The translations under genes and the position numbers were made by a program. DNA of 36,068 nt, taken from assembly GCA_002009475.1 (NCBI GenBank), contig AYTS01000078.1, positions 1-36,068 of the forward strand, given 5' to 3'. The notes under the pieces are model-generated. The model made no database searches and had not been told where the DNA came from. It saw only the letters and a program-made list of their open reading frames with translations. Every line of letters begins with the position of its first letter. Within the stretch, counting starts at the first letter, position 1. This document shows, piece by piece, positions 1 through 8,134 of the stretch. This stretch comes from Candidatus Brocadia carolinensis. GTDB lineage: Bacteria; Planctomycetota; Brocadiia; Brocadiales; Brocadiaceae.

Positions 1-114
1 TCCCGTATTTCCCTCATGTCCAATTTCTTCGCTTTGGCTTACTTTTGGTATCATGTACCTTAGTATGCCTTTTATGCCTCAATTTGTCCAGCAAAAAATT
101 GTCCAACTGTAAGC

Positions 115-152
115 GTAAACGGGGGGAGACAGAGAGAAAGTCGCCGAAGGCT
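115..152 (+). repeat. Left arm of a ~38-nt imperfect inverted repeat
   Basis: This stretch (GTAAAC, a run of six G, then a purine-rich tract and GTCGCCGAAGGCT) reads as the reverse complement of 6257-6296 with a few mismatches and a one- or two-base gap. The two arms bracket the kinase, transposase remnant, transporter, MFS and glutamate dehydrogenase genes. I see no transposase gene between them that would make them insertion-sequence ends, so they may be two copies of a dispersed repeat in opposite orientation. Confidence 0.55.
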
Positions 153-232
153 TAATTAACTAAAAACTGGTCCTCATGAAAATGGGGAAATGAAGTTTTT
201 AGAGAGTATTTTAAAAGCCAAACCTTGCAAGG

Positions 233-1052
233 TTATATTTCCTCCTTTTTTCTCTTAAGAATGTTATGGATTTCATCATTTAAAGCATTTCGCCACAATA
301 AATATTTCCTGGGAAAAGGCTTGTCTTTCTTTATCATAGTATACAAATAATTAATCCTCGACTCTACCATCAGTTTAGCCATCTCTGTGTGATCATGCAC
401 GTAGGTATTTATTAAATCTAAGATTTTGTCTTTGTTCGCATAAAATCTTTCTATTATTTCTGTGATATGAGGCATATCATGAATGACATTTTTACTGAAA
501 AACCAAACGACTGCATCCGGGAAAGATAAGATATCATCATTTTTACTAATAACAAGAGATGCATTGTGGTCAATAGCATACGTTTTTCCCTCGTCAGTAA
601 ATAACACATTTTCCAAATGCCTGTCGCTATTCCCAATAACGAAATCAAAGACTTTTAATCGTTCATAATCTTTTTTTTCTTCATCCGTAAATCTATCAAT
701 TTCATACCCATTTTTGGCATTTTTGATCCAATCCTGAATCGAACCATCATACCGCACGTCACCAATCATATCATCAATCACCATGGTTTTAGGCACAAGC
801 CCCAGACCCACAATCTTATCAATCTGATAAGCAATCGCTTCCCGGATTGCAGTATCCGGATTATCAGCCATCCAGTAATGCCGGATATCACACTTGAAGA
901 TTACGGCGCTTCCGTCTTTAAATATAATCTTTTCTGGCCCGCGTGGTCCCCCCCATCCAGCGGTCGTATTCGATACGATCTATCTCTTTGTCTTTTATTG
1001 TGCCAAAGATCCCTTCTTTTATGCCTTTTTCAAAAATATTTTTTTCTATCAT
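233..1052 (-). CDS. HipA/PI4-kinase-like protein kinase fold, frameshifted
   Basis: With one frameshift corrected this encodes about 272 residues of a kinase related to the HipA and phosphatidylinositol 3/4-kinase-like families. Seen in the sequence: a beta-strand segment KIIFKDGSAVIFK that would supply the ATP-binding lysine, the catalytic loop GNSDRHLENVLF and a metal-binding IDHN motif. The open frame 233-871 alone lacks the N-terminal lobe. Upstream codons from an ATG at 1052 continue in the +1 frame up to a run of seven G (948-954, C on the + strand). Dropping one G joins DRWMGG to PRGPEK in frame. A weak purine-rich ribosome site precedes 1052. No HipB-like antitoxin lies next to it. 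The substrate is unknown. The gene is either a real pseudogene or carries a homopolymer sequencing error. Confidence 0.6.
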
Positions 1053-1098
1053 ATTGGGGTTTGTACCTTCTTGTTAAAGATTTTCAATATTTTCCATG

Positions 1099-1156
1099 GC
1101 TTAACGCAATGCTCAGCCACGCGCAGTTTTAACGCGTCGGTTGAGGAGCGTTAGGC
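1099..1156. other. attC-like recombination site (integron type)
   Basis: The 58-nt stretch starts with GCTTAAC and ends with GTTAGGC, matching the RYYYAAC and GTTRRRY core boxes of integron attC sites. The arms are strongly symmetric: GC(T/C)TAACGC pairs with the other end, then CTCAGCC against GGTTGAG, then ACGCG against CGCGT around an 8-9-nt loop. The bases between the paired blocks differ on the two sides, like the unpaired spacer of attC sites. Because both ends fit both boxes, the orientation is not certain. It sits about 47 bases upstream of the kinase start. A 42-codon minus-strand frame overlaps it but has no ribosome site. Confidence 0.5.
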
Positions 1157-1657
1157 GTTCCTTTTCTTGTCTTTTAGTGATTTCAGTAAAGGAACTCAAT
1201 GCCTGATTAAAACGAGACTGCTTTCTCCATCTGACTAGGGTCATGAATATTAAATAATAGTTGCTTCAAAGCCGCTATCTTATAACTCAGTTTTTTGTTT
1301 TGGATCCGCTCTGCGTTTGCTGCTAAAAATTAGCGTAAATGATAAATGGAAGCCCTTGATATTTAAATGCGACCTTTTGTTTTCTTCGTATTTTTGGTAT
1401 TGTGAAGTATATTCAATGATCAAGGTCTGACGTCTCTGCGCTCGGTTTCTATAGAACCATGATATGATACTATATGTGGTATTATTATTTGTCAAGGAAT
1501 AATGTTCAAATTGGATAGAGGCTTGATGGTTCTGACACTTTTAGCCTTGAAAGGACGACACATTATCTAAGGGACAGAAACAGATATGTCCACATGCAGA
1601 TGGTGATGGGCCAACCAGAACTATAGATAGCCAGCACTCTCCTCTACCTGGAATTGC
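1157..1657. other. Stretch without a supported gene
   Basis: About 500 bases with only short frames. The longest minus-strand frame (71 codons, 1280-1495) has an unlikely composition, no ribosome site and no recognizable domain. Nothing else convincing was seen. Confidence 0.5.
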
Positions 1658-1846
1658 ATGGCGCTACTTACGGGAGGGATAATACAACCGTGGGAAGTAA
1701 AGACCGTGAGGTTGTGGTTAATTCGTGTTGCAGGGAAATTGACAAAGGGAAGCAGGCAGTTGACCTTGAAGCTACCGGAGAAGTTTCTGCATCAGGAAGA
1801 ATGGCGAACGTGGGAAGGCATGTCTCTGAATGTAGCGTTCGGATAG
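1658..1846 (+). pseudogene. Possible C-terminal remnant of a DDE transposase
   Basis: The 62-codon frame contains RLWLIRVAGKLTKGSRQ followed by LTLKLPEKF and then E-W. This pattern (hydrophobic AGK, basic stretch, SRQ, LKL, then an aromatic near the end) resembles the last part of IS1380/IS4-group transposases. No catalytic DDE residues are present and I find no matching N-terminal part upstream, so it would be a decayed end fragment. No terminal inverted repeats were recognized. The assignment rests on motif resemblance only. Confidence 0.4.
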
Positions 1847-2062
1847 AAAGTGATTGCTGTCTTTGATTCGGGGTATTTTGAGTGCTGAAAACACCGTGCA
1901 GAGAGATGGTATGTTTCCATTCCGGTTTTTGTCGCTCCGAATGGTTGAATCGGGGCTATTTTCCGATTCTTTTTCTCCTAAATGGCGCTGGGCAACTCAG
2001 AAAACCCAAATAAACTGAAGCGTATCATTGATTTTTGTCTAGCAAGGGTATTCTAGAAGGTC

Positions 2063-2083
2063 GATTTTCGCATAGCGAAAATC
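2063..2083. repeat. Perfect 9-bp inverted repeat
   Basis: GATTTTCGC, a 3-base loop ATA, and GCGAAAATC form a perfect hairpin about 80 bases before the transporter start. There is no T-run, so it is not an obvious terminator. It could be an operator or an RNA hairpin in the leader. Confidence 0.4.
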
Positions 2084-2162
2084 ATTTGCAGAATTTAGGT
2101 AGAATCATTATACTCGGACATTGCTTTTCTCCTGCTTCACTCCGCAACTGGGCGGACAAAAC

Positions 2163-3404
2163 ATGCTCATAAAATCCCTTCTTATCTTTATCCTCACCTA
2201 CGTCATCATCTCTGCACAGAAGATGAAATGGCATAAACTGGACAGACCCTCTGGGGCATTGCTGGGCGCAGTGTTTATGGTACTCGCCGGCGTATTAACG
2301 CTGGATGAGGCATACCGTGCGGTGGATTTTAATACCATTTTGTTATTGCTGGGCATGATGATCCTCATTAGCTATCTCAAGATAGCGAATTGTTTCACCT
2401 ATCTCTCGTATTTACTGGTTACCCATGCCAGAAACTCCTTTCTCTTGCTGTGTTTTGTATCCTTCTCCAGCGGCATCTTGTCTGCGCTGTTTGTGAACGA
2501 CACCATCTGCCTGATGTTCACGCCACTCCTGATACTTGCCCTAAGCCAGACGAAGCTCAATCCTGTCCCTTATCTTATTGCGCTTGCAACCTCGTCCAAT
2601 ATCGGAAGCGTGGTTACGCTCACGGGTAATCCACAAAACATGCTCATCGGGGTTTTTTCAAAGATACCGTATTTGGATTTCACCTGGCATCTCCTGCCTA
2701 TCGGGTTCCTAAGCCTTATGGCCAATGTGCTTATCATTTTCCTCCTATTCAAAAAGGATATTACCTTGAAAAGGCTGGCGCCAATTGTGCTGGCAAAACC
2801 TGAGCTTGATTTAAAGCTTACGGCAAAATCTCTTCTTGTGCTCTTCTGTATCTTTTTAGGTTTTGTTTTTACAGGCAATCTTCCGTTATCGGCAATAACC
2901 GGCGGACTTGCCTTGATTATCATATCAGGGACAAAACCCCAATATGCCCTGGAAAAGGTTGACTGGACGCTGTTACTCTTTTTCAGTGGACTGTTTATTG
3001 TGGTAGGAGGCATCAATAAGGCCGGGGTTTTAGCTATGGCACATACTGCCGCCGAACCTTATCTGGGACAAACCCCATCAAGCCAGATTATCCATTTCAG
3101 TATCTTTTCCGTCATGGCATCCAACCTGGTCTCGAATGTGCCTTTTGTCCTGTTATCAGCAACGTGGATTGATACATTTCTTGATCCAAAAACGATGTGG
3201 TACGTACTGGCCATGAGCAGCACGTTTGCCGGCAATCTGACCGTTATGGGTTCCGTGGCAAATATGATTGTCCTGGAACTTTCGAAGGAACACGTTCATG
3301 TGGGATTTTGGGATTTTTTCAAAGTGGGGTTTGCAACGACCGTGGTTTCCACGCTTATTGGCACTGGCCTGTTCATTCTTTTTATTCAATATCCTCTAAG
3401 GTAG
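2163..3404 (+). CDS. ArsB/CitM-type (ion transporter superfamily) membrane transporter
   Basis: An integral membrane protein of about 413 residues made almost entirely of hydrophobic helices, with the layout of the ArsB/NhaD/CitMHS ion transporter superfamily: two related halves, each with a re-entrant loop. Family-like motifs seen are FVNDTICLMFTPLL in the first half with SNIGSVVTLTGNPQNMLIG following, and SNLVSNVPFVLL plus AGNLTVMGSVANMIV in the second. These loops line the ion path in the superfamily. An in-frame TTG at 2121 exists, but the ATG at 2163 is followed directly by the first helix and is preferred. The stop codon lies inside a dispersed repeat (3398-3455). Substrate (arsenite, Na+/H+ exchange, dicarboxylate or another anion) cannot be decided from sequence. 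Confidence 0.8.
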   Translation: MLIKSLLIFILTYVIISAQKMKWHKLDRPSGALLGAVFMVLAGVLTLDEAYRAVDFNTILLLLGMMILISYLKIANCFTYLSYLLVTHARNSFLLLCFVSFSSGILSALFVNDTICLMFTPLLILALSQTKLNPVPYLIALATSSNIGSVVTLTGNPQNMLIGVFSKIPYLDFTWHLLPIGFLSLMANVLIIFLLFKKDITLKRLAPIVLAKPELDLKLTAKSLLVLFCIFLGFVFTGNLPLSAITGGLALIIISGTKPQYALEKVDWTLLLFFSGLFIVVGGINKAGVLAMAHTAAEPYLGQTPSSQIIHFSIFSVMASNLVSNVPFVLLSATWIDTFLDPKTMWYVLAMSSTFAGNLTVMGSVANMIVLELSKEHVHVGFWDFFKVGFATTVVSTLIGTGLFILFIQYPLR

Positions 3405-3455
3405 GTCAACCGTCCCGGTTGACATCATAGTGACAATCGGAGGCGTTTGTCTACC
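3398..3455 (+). repeat. Double-hairpin dispersed repeat, copy 1
   Basis: Contains GGTCAACC...GGTTGAC followed by GACAATCGG...GTTTGTC, i.e. two adjacent small stem-loops. Related copies lie at 34746-34805 (inverted) and 35212-35269. Here it supplies the TAG stop of the preceding transporter gene. Confidence 0.7.
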
Positions 3456-3517
3456 TGGAGGTAGGATTGGTTACAGTTATGCTGCGTCAGTTTGCCCTAT
3501 CCTGCTCTACTAAGCCA

Positions 3518-4783
3518 CTACGCCATATTGACGTCCATTTTCCGTATCTCTTTTACCCGTTTCAGCAAAAGGGTTGATGCCAGTATTCTCAGAAGGGATG
3601 AGACGGCAAACAGGGTAATCAACCGATATCCAAAGAGCGGGGGAATGTGGGTCGCAAGAAAACCACCAAGCAGATTGCCGGCACAAATCGAGAAACCATT
3701 AAAGATGTTAAAATAAGCAATGCAGCGGGTGCGTTTTTCAGGGATTACCGAGTCGTAGATAAAATTGGAGGAACAGAGATTAAAGCCTGCCCAGAACATT
3801 CCCGCCAGGATTTGTATGATAATCAGAAAATACACCTGCCGGGAAATCAGCCACATGGCTGGCAGAACCGATATAACAAGACTGCATATCCAGATGATCT
3901 GCCGATTCCCCAGAGCGTCCGCGCGTCGACCCCAATAGCTTACCGCCAGGATACTCGCCAGGGGAACGCTGGTGGTAACGATAGTGTAGGTAATGTAGGA
4001 AAAACCCAGATCCCTGAGCATGAATACGGGAAAGAACGGGGAAGCGATAAATACGGCAAAACTAAAACAACTGTGAAAGATCACAAATCTCCCGAAATTT
4101 CCAGCATTTAACCTTCGTAAAAATTCTCCCGTCGAGAAATAGTGTTCACGTTTTACCTCCAGGGGCGGTTCATACATCCTGCACAGGAAATACCATGAGA
4201 TGTACCGTGAAATCATGGCAATAAGAAATATGACCGTAAAACCAAACAGGGCATGTTTCTTAAAAAATTGCAGGAGGTATCCGGCAAGAAAGGAGCTGGC
4301 GACCGTAACCAGGCTAATCAGCCGCCCGCGCATGCTGAAAAACGCGCCTCTTTTTCTTTCAGGAACGAGGTTCGCCATAAGAGAACCCCATGCAGGACCG
4401 GCAAAGGAAGCAAACGAGACGTATAAGGTGCAAAAGCCAATGAGGGCATACACCCGCATGTACTCCGGTAGATAGGGGATCATTGCCATCGGAAGCAGCA
4501 TAATGGCGTGGATAAAGACAAACCTTACAATCACCTTCTTGCGGCTGCCGAATCGTTCGGCAAGATCGGCAACCTTGAGTTGCGCCAGTGAGGGGAAGAA
4601 TTGGGAGGCAGCACTTAATAAACCGATCTGGAAAGCGCTTGCGCCAAGGGCTACGGCAAAGGGGTTGATGTAGTTGTCGCCAAACCCGGTCGTTGCGGCA
4701 AATGCCACACCGTCCTTGATAGAATACTTCAGGCTTTTTCTGACGGCACTTCTTTCCTGCTGCTTGCTCAGATGCGCTTCCAT
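3518..4783 (-). CDS. Major facilitator superfamily transporter
   Basis: A 421-residue polytopic protein with roughly twelve hydrophobic segments. After the second helix it has DLAERFGSRKKVIV, the MFS motif A (D-x-x-x-x-R-x-G-x-R-K/R), and a related loop GRRADALGNRQ in the second half, so both halves of the MFS fold are visible. It follows the glutamate dehydrogenase gene on the minus strand by only 18 bases, so the two are probably cotranscribed. This suggests uptake or export of an amino acid or organic acid, but the substrate is not readable from the sequence. The N-terminal 25 residues are charged and cytoplasmic. The length is normal for the family. Confidence 0.85.
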   Translation of the reverse strand: MEAHLSKQQERSAVRKSLKYSIKDGVAFAATTGFGDNYINPFAVALGASAFQIGLLSAASQFFPSLAQLKVADLAERFGSRKKVIVRFVFIHAIMLLPMAMIPYLPEYMRVYALIGFCTLYVSFASFAGPAWGSLMANLVPERKRGAFFSMRGRLISLVTVASSFLAGYLLQFFKKHALFGFTVIFLIAMISRYISWYFLCRMYEPPLEVKREHYFSTGEFLRRLNAGNFGRFVIFHSCFSFAVFIASPFFPVFMLRDLGFSYITYTIVTTSVPLASILAVSYWGRRADALGNRQIIWICSLVISVLPAMWLISRQVYFLIIIQILAGMFWAGFNLCSSNFIYDSVIPEKRTRCIAYFNIFNGFSICAGNLLGGFLATHIPPLFGYRLITLFAVSSLLRILASTLLLKRVKEIRKMDVNMA

Positions 4784-4801
4784 GAAAAGCTAATACTCAC
4801 G

Positions 4802-6052
4802 TTAAGGGTATAATCCGCGCAGCTTCTTGGCTTCTGCCACACGCCCTATCCCCAGCATTAATGCGGCAGTTCGCATATCGACGCCTTGTTTGTTGGAAAG
4901 GGCAAGCACCCGGTTAAATGTGCCGACCATGACATCCTTGAGCTTTTTCTGAATGTCATCTTCGCCCCAGAAATAATACTGAATATCCTGCACCCATTCA
5001 AAATACGACACCGTCACGCCACCGGCATTAGCAAGGATGTCCGGGACTAAAAATGCTTTTTTATCGAAGAGTATCTTGTCAGCTTCTGGCGTTGTCGGAC
5101 CGTTTGCCCCTTCTACGATAATTTTGGCTTTGACTTTATCCGCATTTGTTTCGGTAATCTGGCCCTCTATGGCTGCCGGTATAACCACATCGCAATCCAG
5201 CTCAAAAAGCTCTTCGTTGGTAATCGCATCCGCTTCCCGTAAACCAACAACATGTTTATGTTCTTTGATATGATGCAGGAGATAGGGAAGAAGAATACCT
5301 TTCGGATTGTATGCACCACCGCTAACATCACTCACGGCCACGATATTACAACCCTGGTCATACAGGAGCCTGGCAGCGACTGAACCAACATTGCCCATAC
5401 CCTGAATGGCAACGCGTAAACCGCGAAGTTCTTTATATAAAACCCGTGCCGCCTCCATAACCATATAGGCAACCCCGCGTCCTGTGCCCTCCGCCCTTCC
5501 CAGCGACCCCCCTAATAACAAAGGCTTGCCGGTAACAACGCCCGGAACGGTATTTCCCTGCTGCACGCTGTACGTGTCCATCATCCAGGCCATCGTTTGG
5601 GAATTGGTGTACAGATCAGGCGCCGGGATGTCCTTATCGGGCCCTATGATTTGAACAATTTCGGTGGTATAGCGCCGGGTCATGCGCTCAAGTTCAGTTT
5701 GCGACATTTCTTCCGGATTGCATTGAACGCCACCCTTCGCTCCACCGTACGGCATGTGCATAAGGGCGCACTTCCACGTCATTAACATGGCAAGCGCCGA
5801 GACTTCATGGAGATCGACATTCGGATGGTAGCGAATACCGCCCTTGGAAGGGCCCAAGGTAATATCATGCTGTACCCGGTAGCCCTTGAAAACCTTTACC
5901 GTGCCATTGTCCATCCTGACGGGTACAGAAACAATCAGGGAGCGTTTGGGAAACCGCATACGTTCTCTGATTTCATCTTCTAAATGCAATATTTCAGCTA
6001 CGGTATCAAATTGTTCAAGCGCCGTTTCGAAAAGAATGTCGTTTTGTTCCAT
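4802..6052 (-). CDS. gdhA: Glu/Leu/Phe/Val dehydrogenase (glutamate dehydrogenase)
   Basis: A 416-residue amino-acid dehydrogenase, the usual size of hexameric bacterial glutamate dehydrogenases. It would interconvert glutamate and 2-oxoglutarate plus ammonium in the cytoplasm. Motifs seen: KGGIRYHPNV and MPYGGAKGGVQCNP (dinucleotide-proximal and catalytic lysines), PAPDLYTNSQTMAWMMD, the Rossmann glycine motif GMGNVGSVAARLL, and ANAGGVTVSYFEWVQ near the C-terminus. Leucine or phenylalanine dehydrogenases are shorter, so glutamate is the likely substrate; the cofactor preference was not assigned. The gene leads a minus-strand pair with the MFS gene. In an ammonium-oxidizing cell it would link ammonium to assimilation. 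Confidence 0.9.
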   Translation of the reverse strand: MEQNDILFETALEQFDTVAEILHLEDEIRERMRFPKRSLIVSVPVRMDNGTVKVFKGYRVQHDITLGPSKGGIRYHPNVDLHEVSALAMLMTWKCALMHMPYGGAKGGVQCNPEEMSQTELERMTRRYTTEIVQIIGPDKDIPAPDLYTNSQTMAWMMDTYSVQQGNTVPGVVTGKPLLLGGSLGRAEGTGRGVAYMVMEAARVLYKELRGLRVAIQGMGNVGSVAARLLYDQGCNIVAVSDVSGGAYNPKGILLPYLLHHIKEHKHVVGLREADAITNEELFELDCDVVIPAAIEGQITETNADKVKAKIIVEGANGPTTPEADKILFDKKAFLVPDILANAGGVTVSYFEWVQDIQYYFWGEDDIQKKLKDVMVGTFNRVLALSNKQGVDMRTAALMLGIGRVAEAKKLRGLYP

Positions 6053-6474
6053 CTCAAGTAGTCCCTCAGGTAATCAGATTATGGTGCCCCGAACAAGGAG
6101 CTGCCGGGAGAACGAGTTATATGGAGGGCGAATAAAGGCACTGGTTTTTACGCCGTATCCACCTTCAATATTTTTTGATGTTAGTAGATTCGTTTCGCTT
6201 AATCCATCCTGCTGCAAAACCGCTTAAATAAAATAAAAATTCCAGTACATTAAAGTAGGCCTTCGGCGACTTTTCCCCCTGTTTCCCCCCAGTTTACGGG
6301 GGGATTATGGGGGGTGATTGAAATTCCTTAACGTCAAGGAATATCGAATAGGGAAGTAAAAATACTTCATCCTCCAACATTCCTTGTTTGATATTCGGCA
6401 TACTGCTTTACACTGGAGAATAAAGAAACTCCTCGCTTTGCAACAACTTTGAAATTCCATACGATCGATTTACA
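6053..6474. other. Intergenic region upstream of gdhA
   Basis: No supported gene. It holds the right arm of the inverted repeat (6257-6296) and next to it a C/G-rich stretch with GGGGGG runs. The gdhA promoter should lie here on the minus strand, but I could not single out a convincing -35/-10 pair. Confidence 0.5.
6257..6296 (-). repeat. Right arm of a ~38-nt imperfect inverted repeat
   Basis: AGGCCTTCGGCGAC followed by a C-rich tract and GTTTAC; reverse complement of 115-152 with few differences. See the left arm for interpretation. Confidence 0.55.
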
Positions 6475-6612
6475 TTATAGTAAGTTAAAACAGAGATTGC
6501 AAGGCATGAGATATTTTTTAATCCAATACACATACGCCTCTTCGGTCCTCATGCTATAGTGCTTTACACGAATTGCATCACACACCTGAACCAATAATTT
6601 TGGTTTGGACAT
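6475..6612 (-). pseudogene. intI: N-terminal fragment of an integron-integrase-type tyrosine recombinase
   Basis: The minus strand from an ATG at 6612 encodes 45 residues. The first 35 or so match the start of IntI-family integrases: a short basic leader, LLVQVCDAIRVKHYS, then RTEEAYVYWIKKY, which is the SAM-like core-binding domain signature (R-x-x-H-Y-S-x-R-T-E-x-A-Y-x-x-W). A good ribosome site (AAGGAAG) lies seven to eight bases upstream. After YWIKKYL the similarity stops and a TAA follows at 6475-6477. No catalytic R-H-R-Y domain is found further along, so only the 5' end survives. Its position, divergent from the response-regulator gene with an attC-like site after it, is that of intI in an integron. 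Confidence 0.65.
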
Positions 6613-6671
6613 ACGACTTCCTTTTCGTTATGAAAAAATAGTATGGCAATTTTTCGCTAATTTAAGGTATA

Positions 6672-6702
6672 TTGACAGCAAGACATTCGTGAACCTTATT
6701 AT
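6672..6702 (+). promoter_or_regulatory. Candidate promoter (Pc-like) for the cassette-like gene
   Basis: TTGACA at 6672-6677 is followed after 19 bases by TATTAT at 6697-6702 (TTATTA one base earlier gives 18). It lies between the truncated integrase gene and the response-regulator gene and points toward the latter, as an integron cassette promoter would. Spacing is slightly long for a sigma-70 promoter. Confidence 0.4.
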
Positions 6703-6839
6703 ATGCCAGAATAGCCGTATAATAAGCTCTAGTAAACGTATTATATGTACTATTAGTTTCTCAAATACTGGGTGGACTCACGACAGTTGATGAGGTCGTT
6801 AAGGTTGTCGAGGCAAGTACCAAGTTCTTAGGAATCCTC

Positions 6840-7472
6840 ATGTGGCCAGGAATTTTATTGTTTGTTCTCATCCGTTTTGGCCCTGCCTTGCACGATTTCT
6901 TTTCCAGCCTAGCAGAATTCTCATTCAAAGGAGCTGGCTTTGAAGCTTCTGCAAAACGAAGACAGGCGGAAGCCACTGCAGCGCTGGTTGCAGCGACCGT
7001 CGCCAGGCCAGCAGAGGGTGCAACTCCAGAAGCCACGGCAGAAGAGGCAAAGGCTGCAGCGGAGCTGGTTGCAGAAACTGTGACCGCGCGCGTAATCAGG
7101 CGTGCAGGAAAATCATTCGTGTTGTGGGTCGATGATCGGCCAAGTAACAATATGCATGAGCGGCATGCACTCGAAGCACTTGGAGTCAATTTTATTCTCT
7201 CTACTTCCACCAAGGATGCCCTGGAAAAGTTGAAACATCAGCGATTCGATGCCATTATTTCTGACATGGGACGCACTTCTGATTCGCAAGCGGGTTATAC
7301 GCTTTTGGACGCACTCCGCACTTCAGGGGATCGAACCCCCTTTATTATCTATGCTGGTTCGCGTGCTCCTGAGCACAGGGCAGAAACACGACGAAGAGGG
7401 GCACTTGGGTGTACAAATCGGCCTGAGGAGTTATTTGACATGGTGTTGTCTGCCCTAGGGCGAAAAACCTAA
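6840..7472 (+). CDS. Membrane-anchored response-regulator-like protein (cassette-like gene)
   Basis: A protein of about 210 residues with an N-terminal membrane helix (MWPGILLFVLIRFGP), an alanine-rich helical linker, and a C-terminal receiver (REC) domain starting at VLWVDDRP. The phosphoacceptor aspartate is in IISDMGR. The usual Thr/Ser of the fourth strand is replaced (IIYAGS) and the conserved lysine position reads TNRPEE, so the switch residues are not canonical. The reading frame is open back to 6726 and encodes TVDEVVKVVEASTKFLGIL, which looks like real protein, but it has no ATG, GTG or TTG; the ATG at 6840 lies inside the membrane helix. The true start may be a rare codon or may have been lost. 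The stop codon lies in an attC-like site, typical of gene cassettes. Confidence 0.7.
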   Translation: MWPGILLFVLIRFGPALHDFFSSLAEFSFKGAGFEASAKRRQAEATAALVAATVARPAEGATPEATAEEAKAAAELVAETVTARVIRRAGKSFVLWVDDRPSNNMHERHALEALGVNFILSTSTKDALEKLKHQRFDAIISDMGRTSDSQAGYTLLDALRTSGDRTPFIIYAGSRAPEHRAETRRRGALGCTNRPEELFDMVLSALGRKT

Positions 7473-7536
7473 CGACAGCCTGGAGCCGACTGCCTACAGC
7501 GTCCGCTCCGGCCCCACTTTCGGCAGGACGTTCGGC
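7467..7536 (+). other. attC-like recombination site after the response-regulator gene
   Basis: The 70-nt stretch begins ACCTAAC (fits RYYYAAC and contains the TAA stop of the gene) and ends GTTCGGC (one mismatch to GTTRRRY). CCTAACG can pair with CGTTCGG with one mismatch. Inside, CCTG and CCGA pair with TCGG and CAGG, leaving a three-base bulge (GAG) on one side, like the extrahelical bases of attC sites. The central part is a further imperfect stem. Length is within the known attC range (57-141). Confidence 0.5.
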
Positions 7537-7879
7537 AGATTAATAAGGGTAAGGTTTGATTCGTGCAAATAAAATTCTCATGTCACACGAAAAGAAGAGC
7601 AAAATTATATAAAATTCCAGAGTCAGTGCTGATCAAGATTTTGGAAGGAAAAGAATTATCTAAAGAAAATTAGGATACAATAATAAACGAATAGTCGTTT
7701 TCAACACGCTCGTTCGTGTTAGACAGAGAAAATACTGTAGTTATTCCTAAACTCCCGCCTGCGGGGGACACTCCGTGGCACGCATTCTGTTTTGGTTGGA
7801 TTGAATTCAAATGTCTGGATTTTCAAAGGGCTAAATTGCTATAGATAATGTACGTTTTCCGTCTATAGAGTAATTTCTG
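7537..7879. other. Intergenic region without a supported gene
   Basis: AT-rich, with short broken frames only and a small CCCGCCTGCGGG hairpin near 7750. Nothing functional was recognized. It separates the cassette-like gene from the convergent Smr gene. Confidence 0.4.
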
Positions 7880-8134
7880 CTAATGCCTGAAATGCACGAA
7901 AATCCTCCCAAAATTATCACGGTCTTTCTCGATGCGGTGATACAGTTTTTTGATGTCAGGCCGGTTGAGAAAGCGCAAAACAGTCTTCTTTAACTGCCCG
8001 CTTCCCTTGCCGGGAATGATCTCCACCAATGCAATCCTTTTCTCCACGGCTTCAAAGATAATCCGGTTGAGTTCACTTTCGATTAAATACCCTTTTTTGC
8101 AGATGTCGTGCAGATCGAGTTTTAACTTTGCCAT
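7880..8134 (-). CDS. Smr (small MutS-related) domain protein
   Basis: An 84-residue stand-alone Smr domain. Seen: LDLHDI at the N-terminus (the LDLHG-type motif) and IIPGKGSGQLK (the GxG nucleic-acid-binding loop) in the middle. Smr domains act as DNA-nicking or RNA endonucleases, in the latter case on collided ribosomes, but stand-alone short versions are poorly characterized. The usual LDLHG glycine is aspartate here. It stands alone between the cassette-like gene and argH, convergent with the first and divergent from the second. Confidence 0.75.
   Translation of the reverse strand: MAKLKLDLHDICKKGYLIESELNRIIFEAVEKRIALVEIIPGKGSGQLKKTVLRFLNRPDIKKLYHRIEKDRDNFGRIFVHFRH

Noticed and set aside
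878..1154. Two plus-strand frames antisense to the kinase N-terminus
   Set aside because: The minus strand encodes the conserved kinase start here; the plus frames are shadows rich in aromatic and Cys residues.
1280..1495. 71-codon minus-strand frame
   Set aside because: No ribosome site, unlikely composition, no recognizable family, isolated.
6605..6790. 61-codon plus-strand frame between the integrase fragment and the response-regulator gene
   Set aside because: It spans the promoter candidate and overlaps the integrase start; no domain or ribosome site.
7320..7345. tRNA-like string (GGGGATCGAACCCCC) in the receiver-domain gene
   Set aside because: No acceptor stem, anticodon arm or CCA can be placed around it, and it encodes SGDRTPF in a conserved protein frame.
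7560..7672. Short broken frame after the attC-like site (MSHEKKSKII..., VLIKILEGKELSKEN)
   Set aside because: Needs a frame change within 35 codons and matches nothing I recognize; too weak to call a gene or pseudogene.
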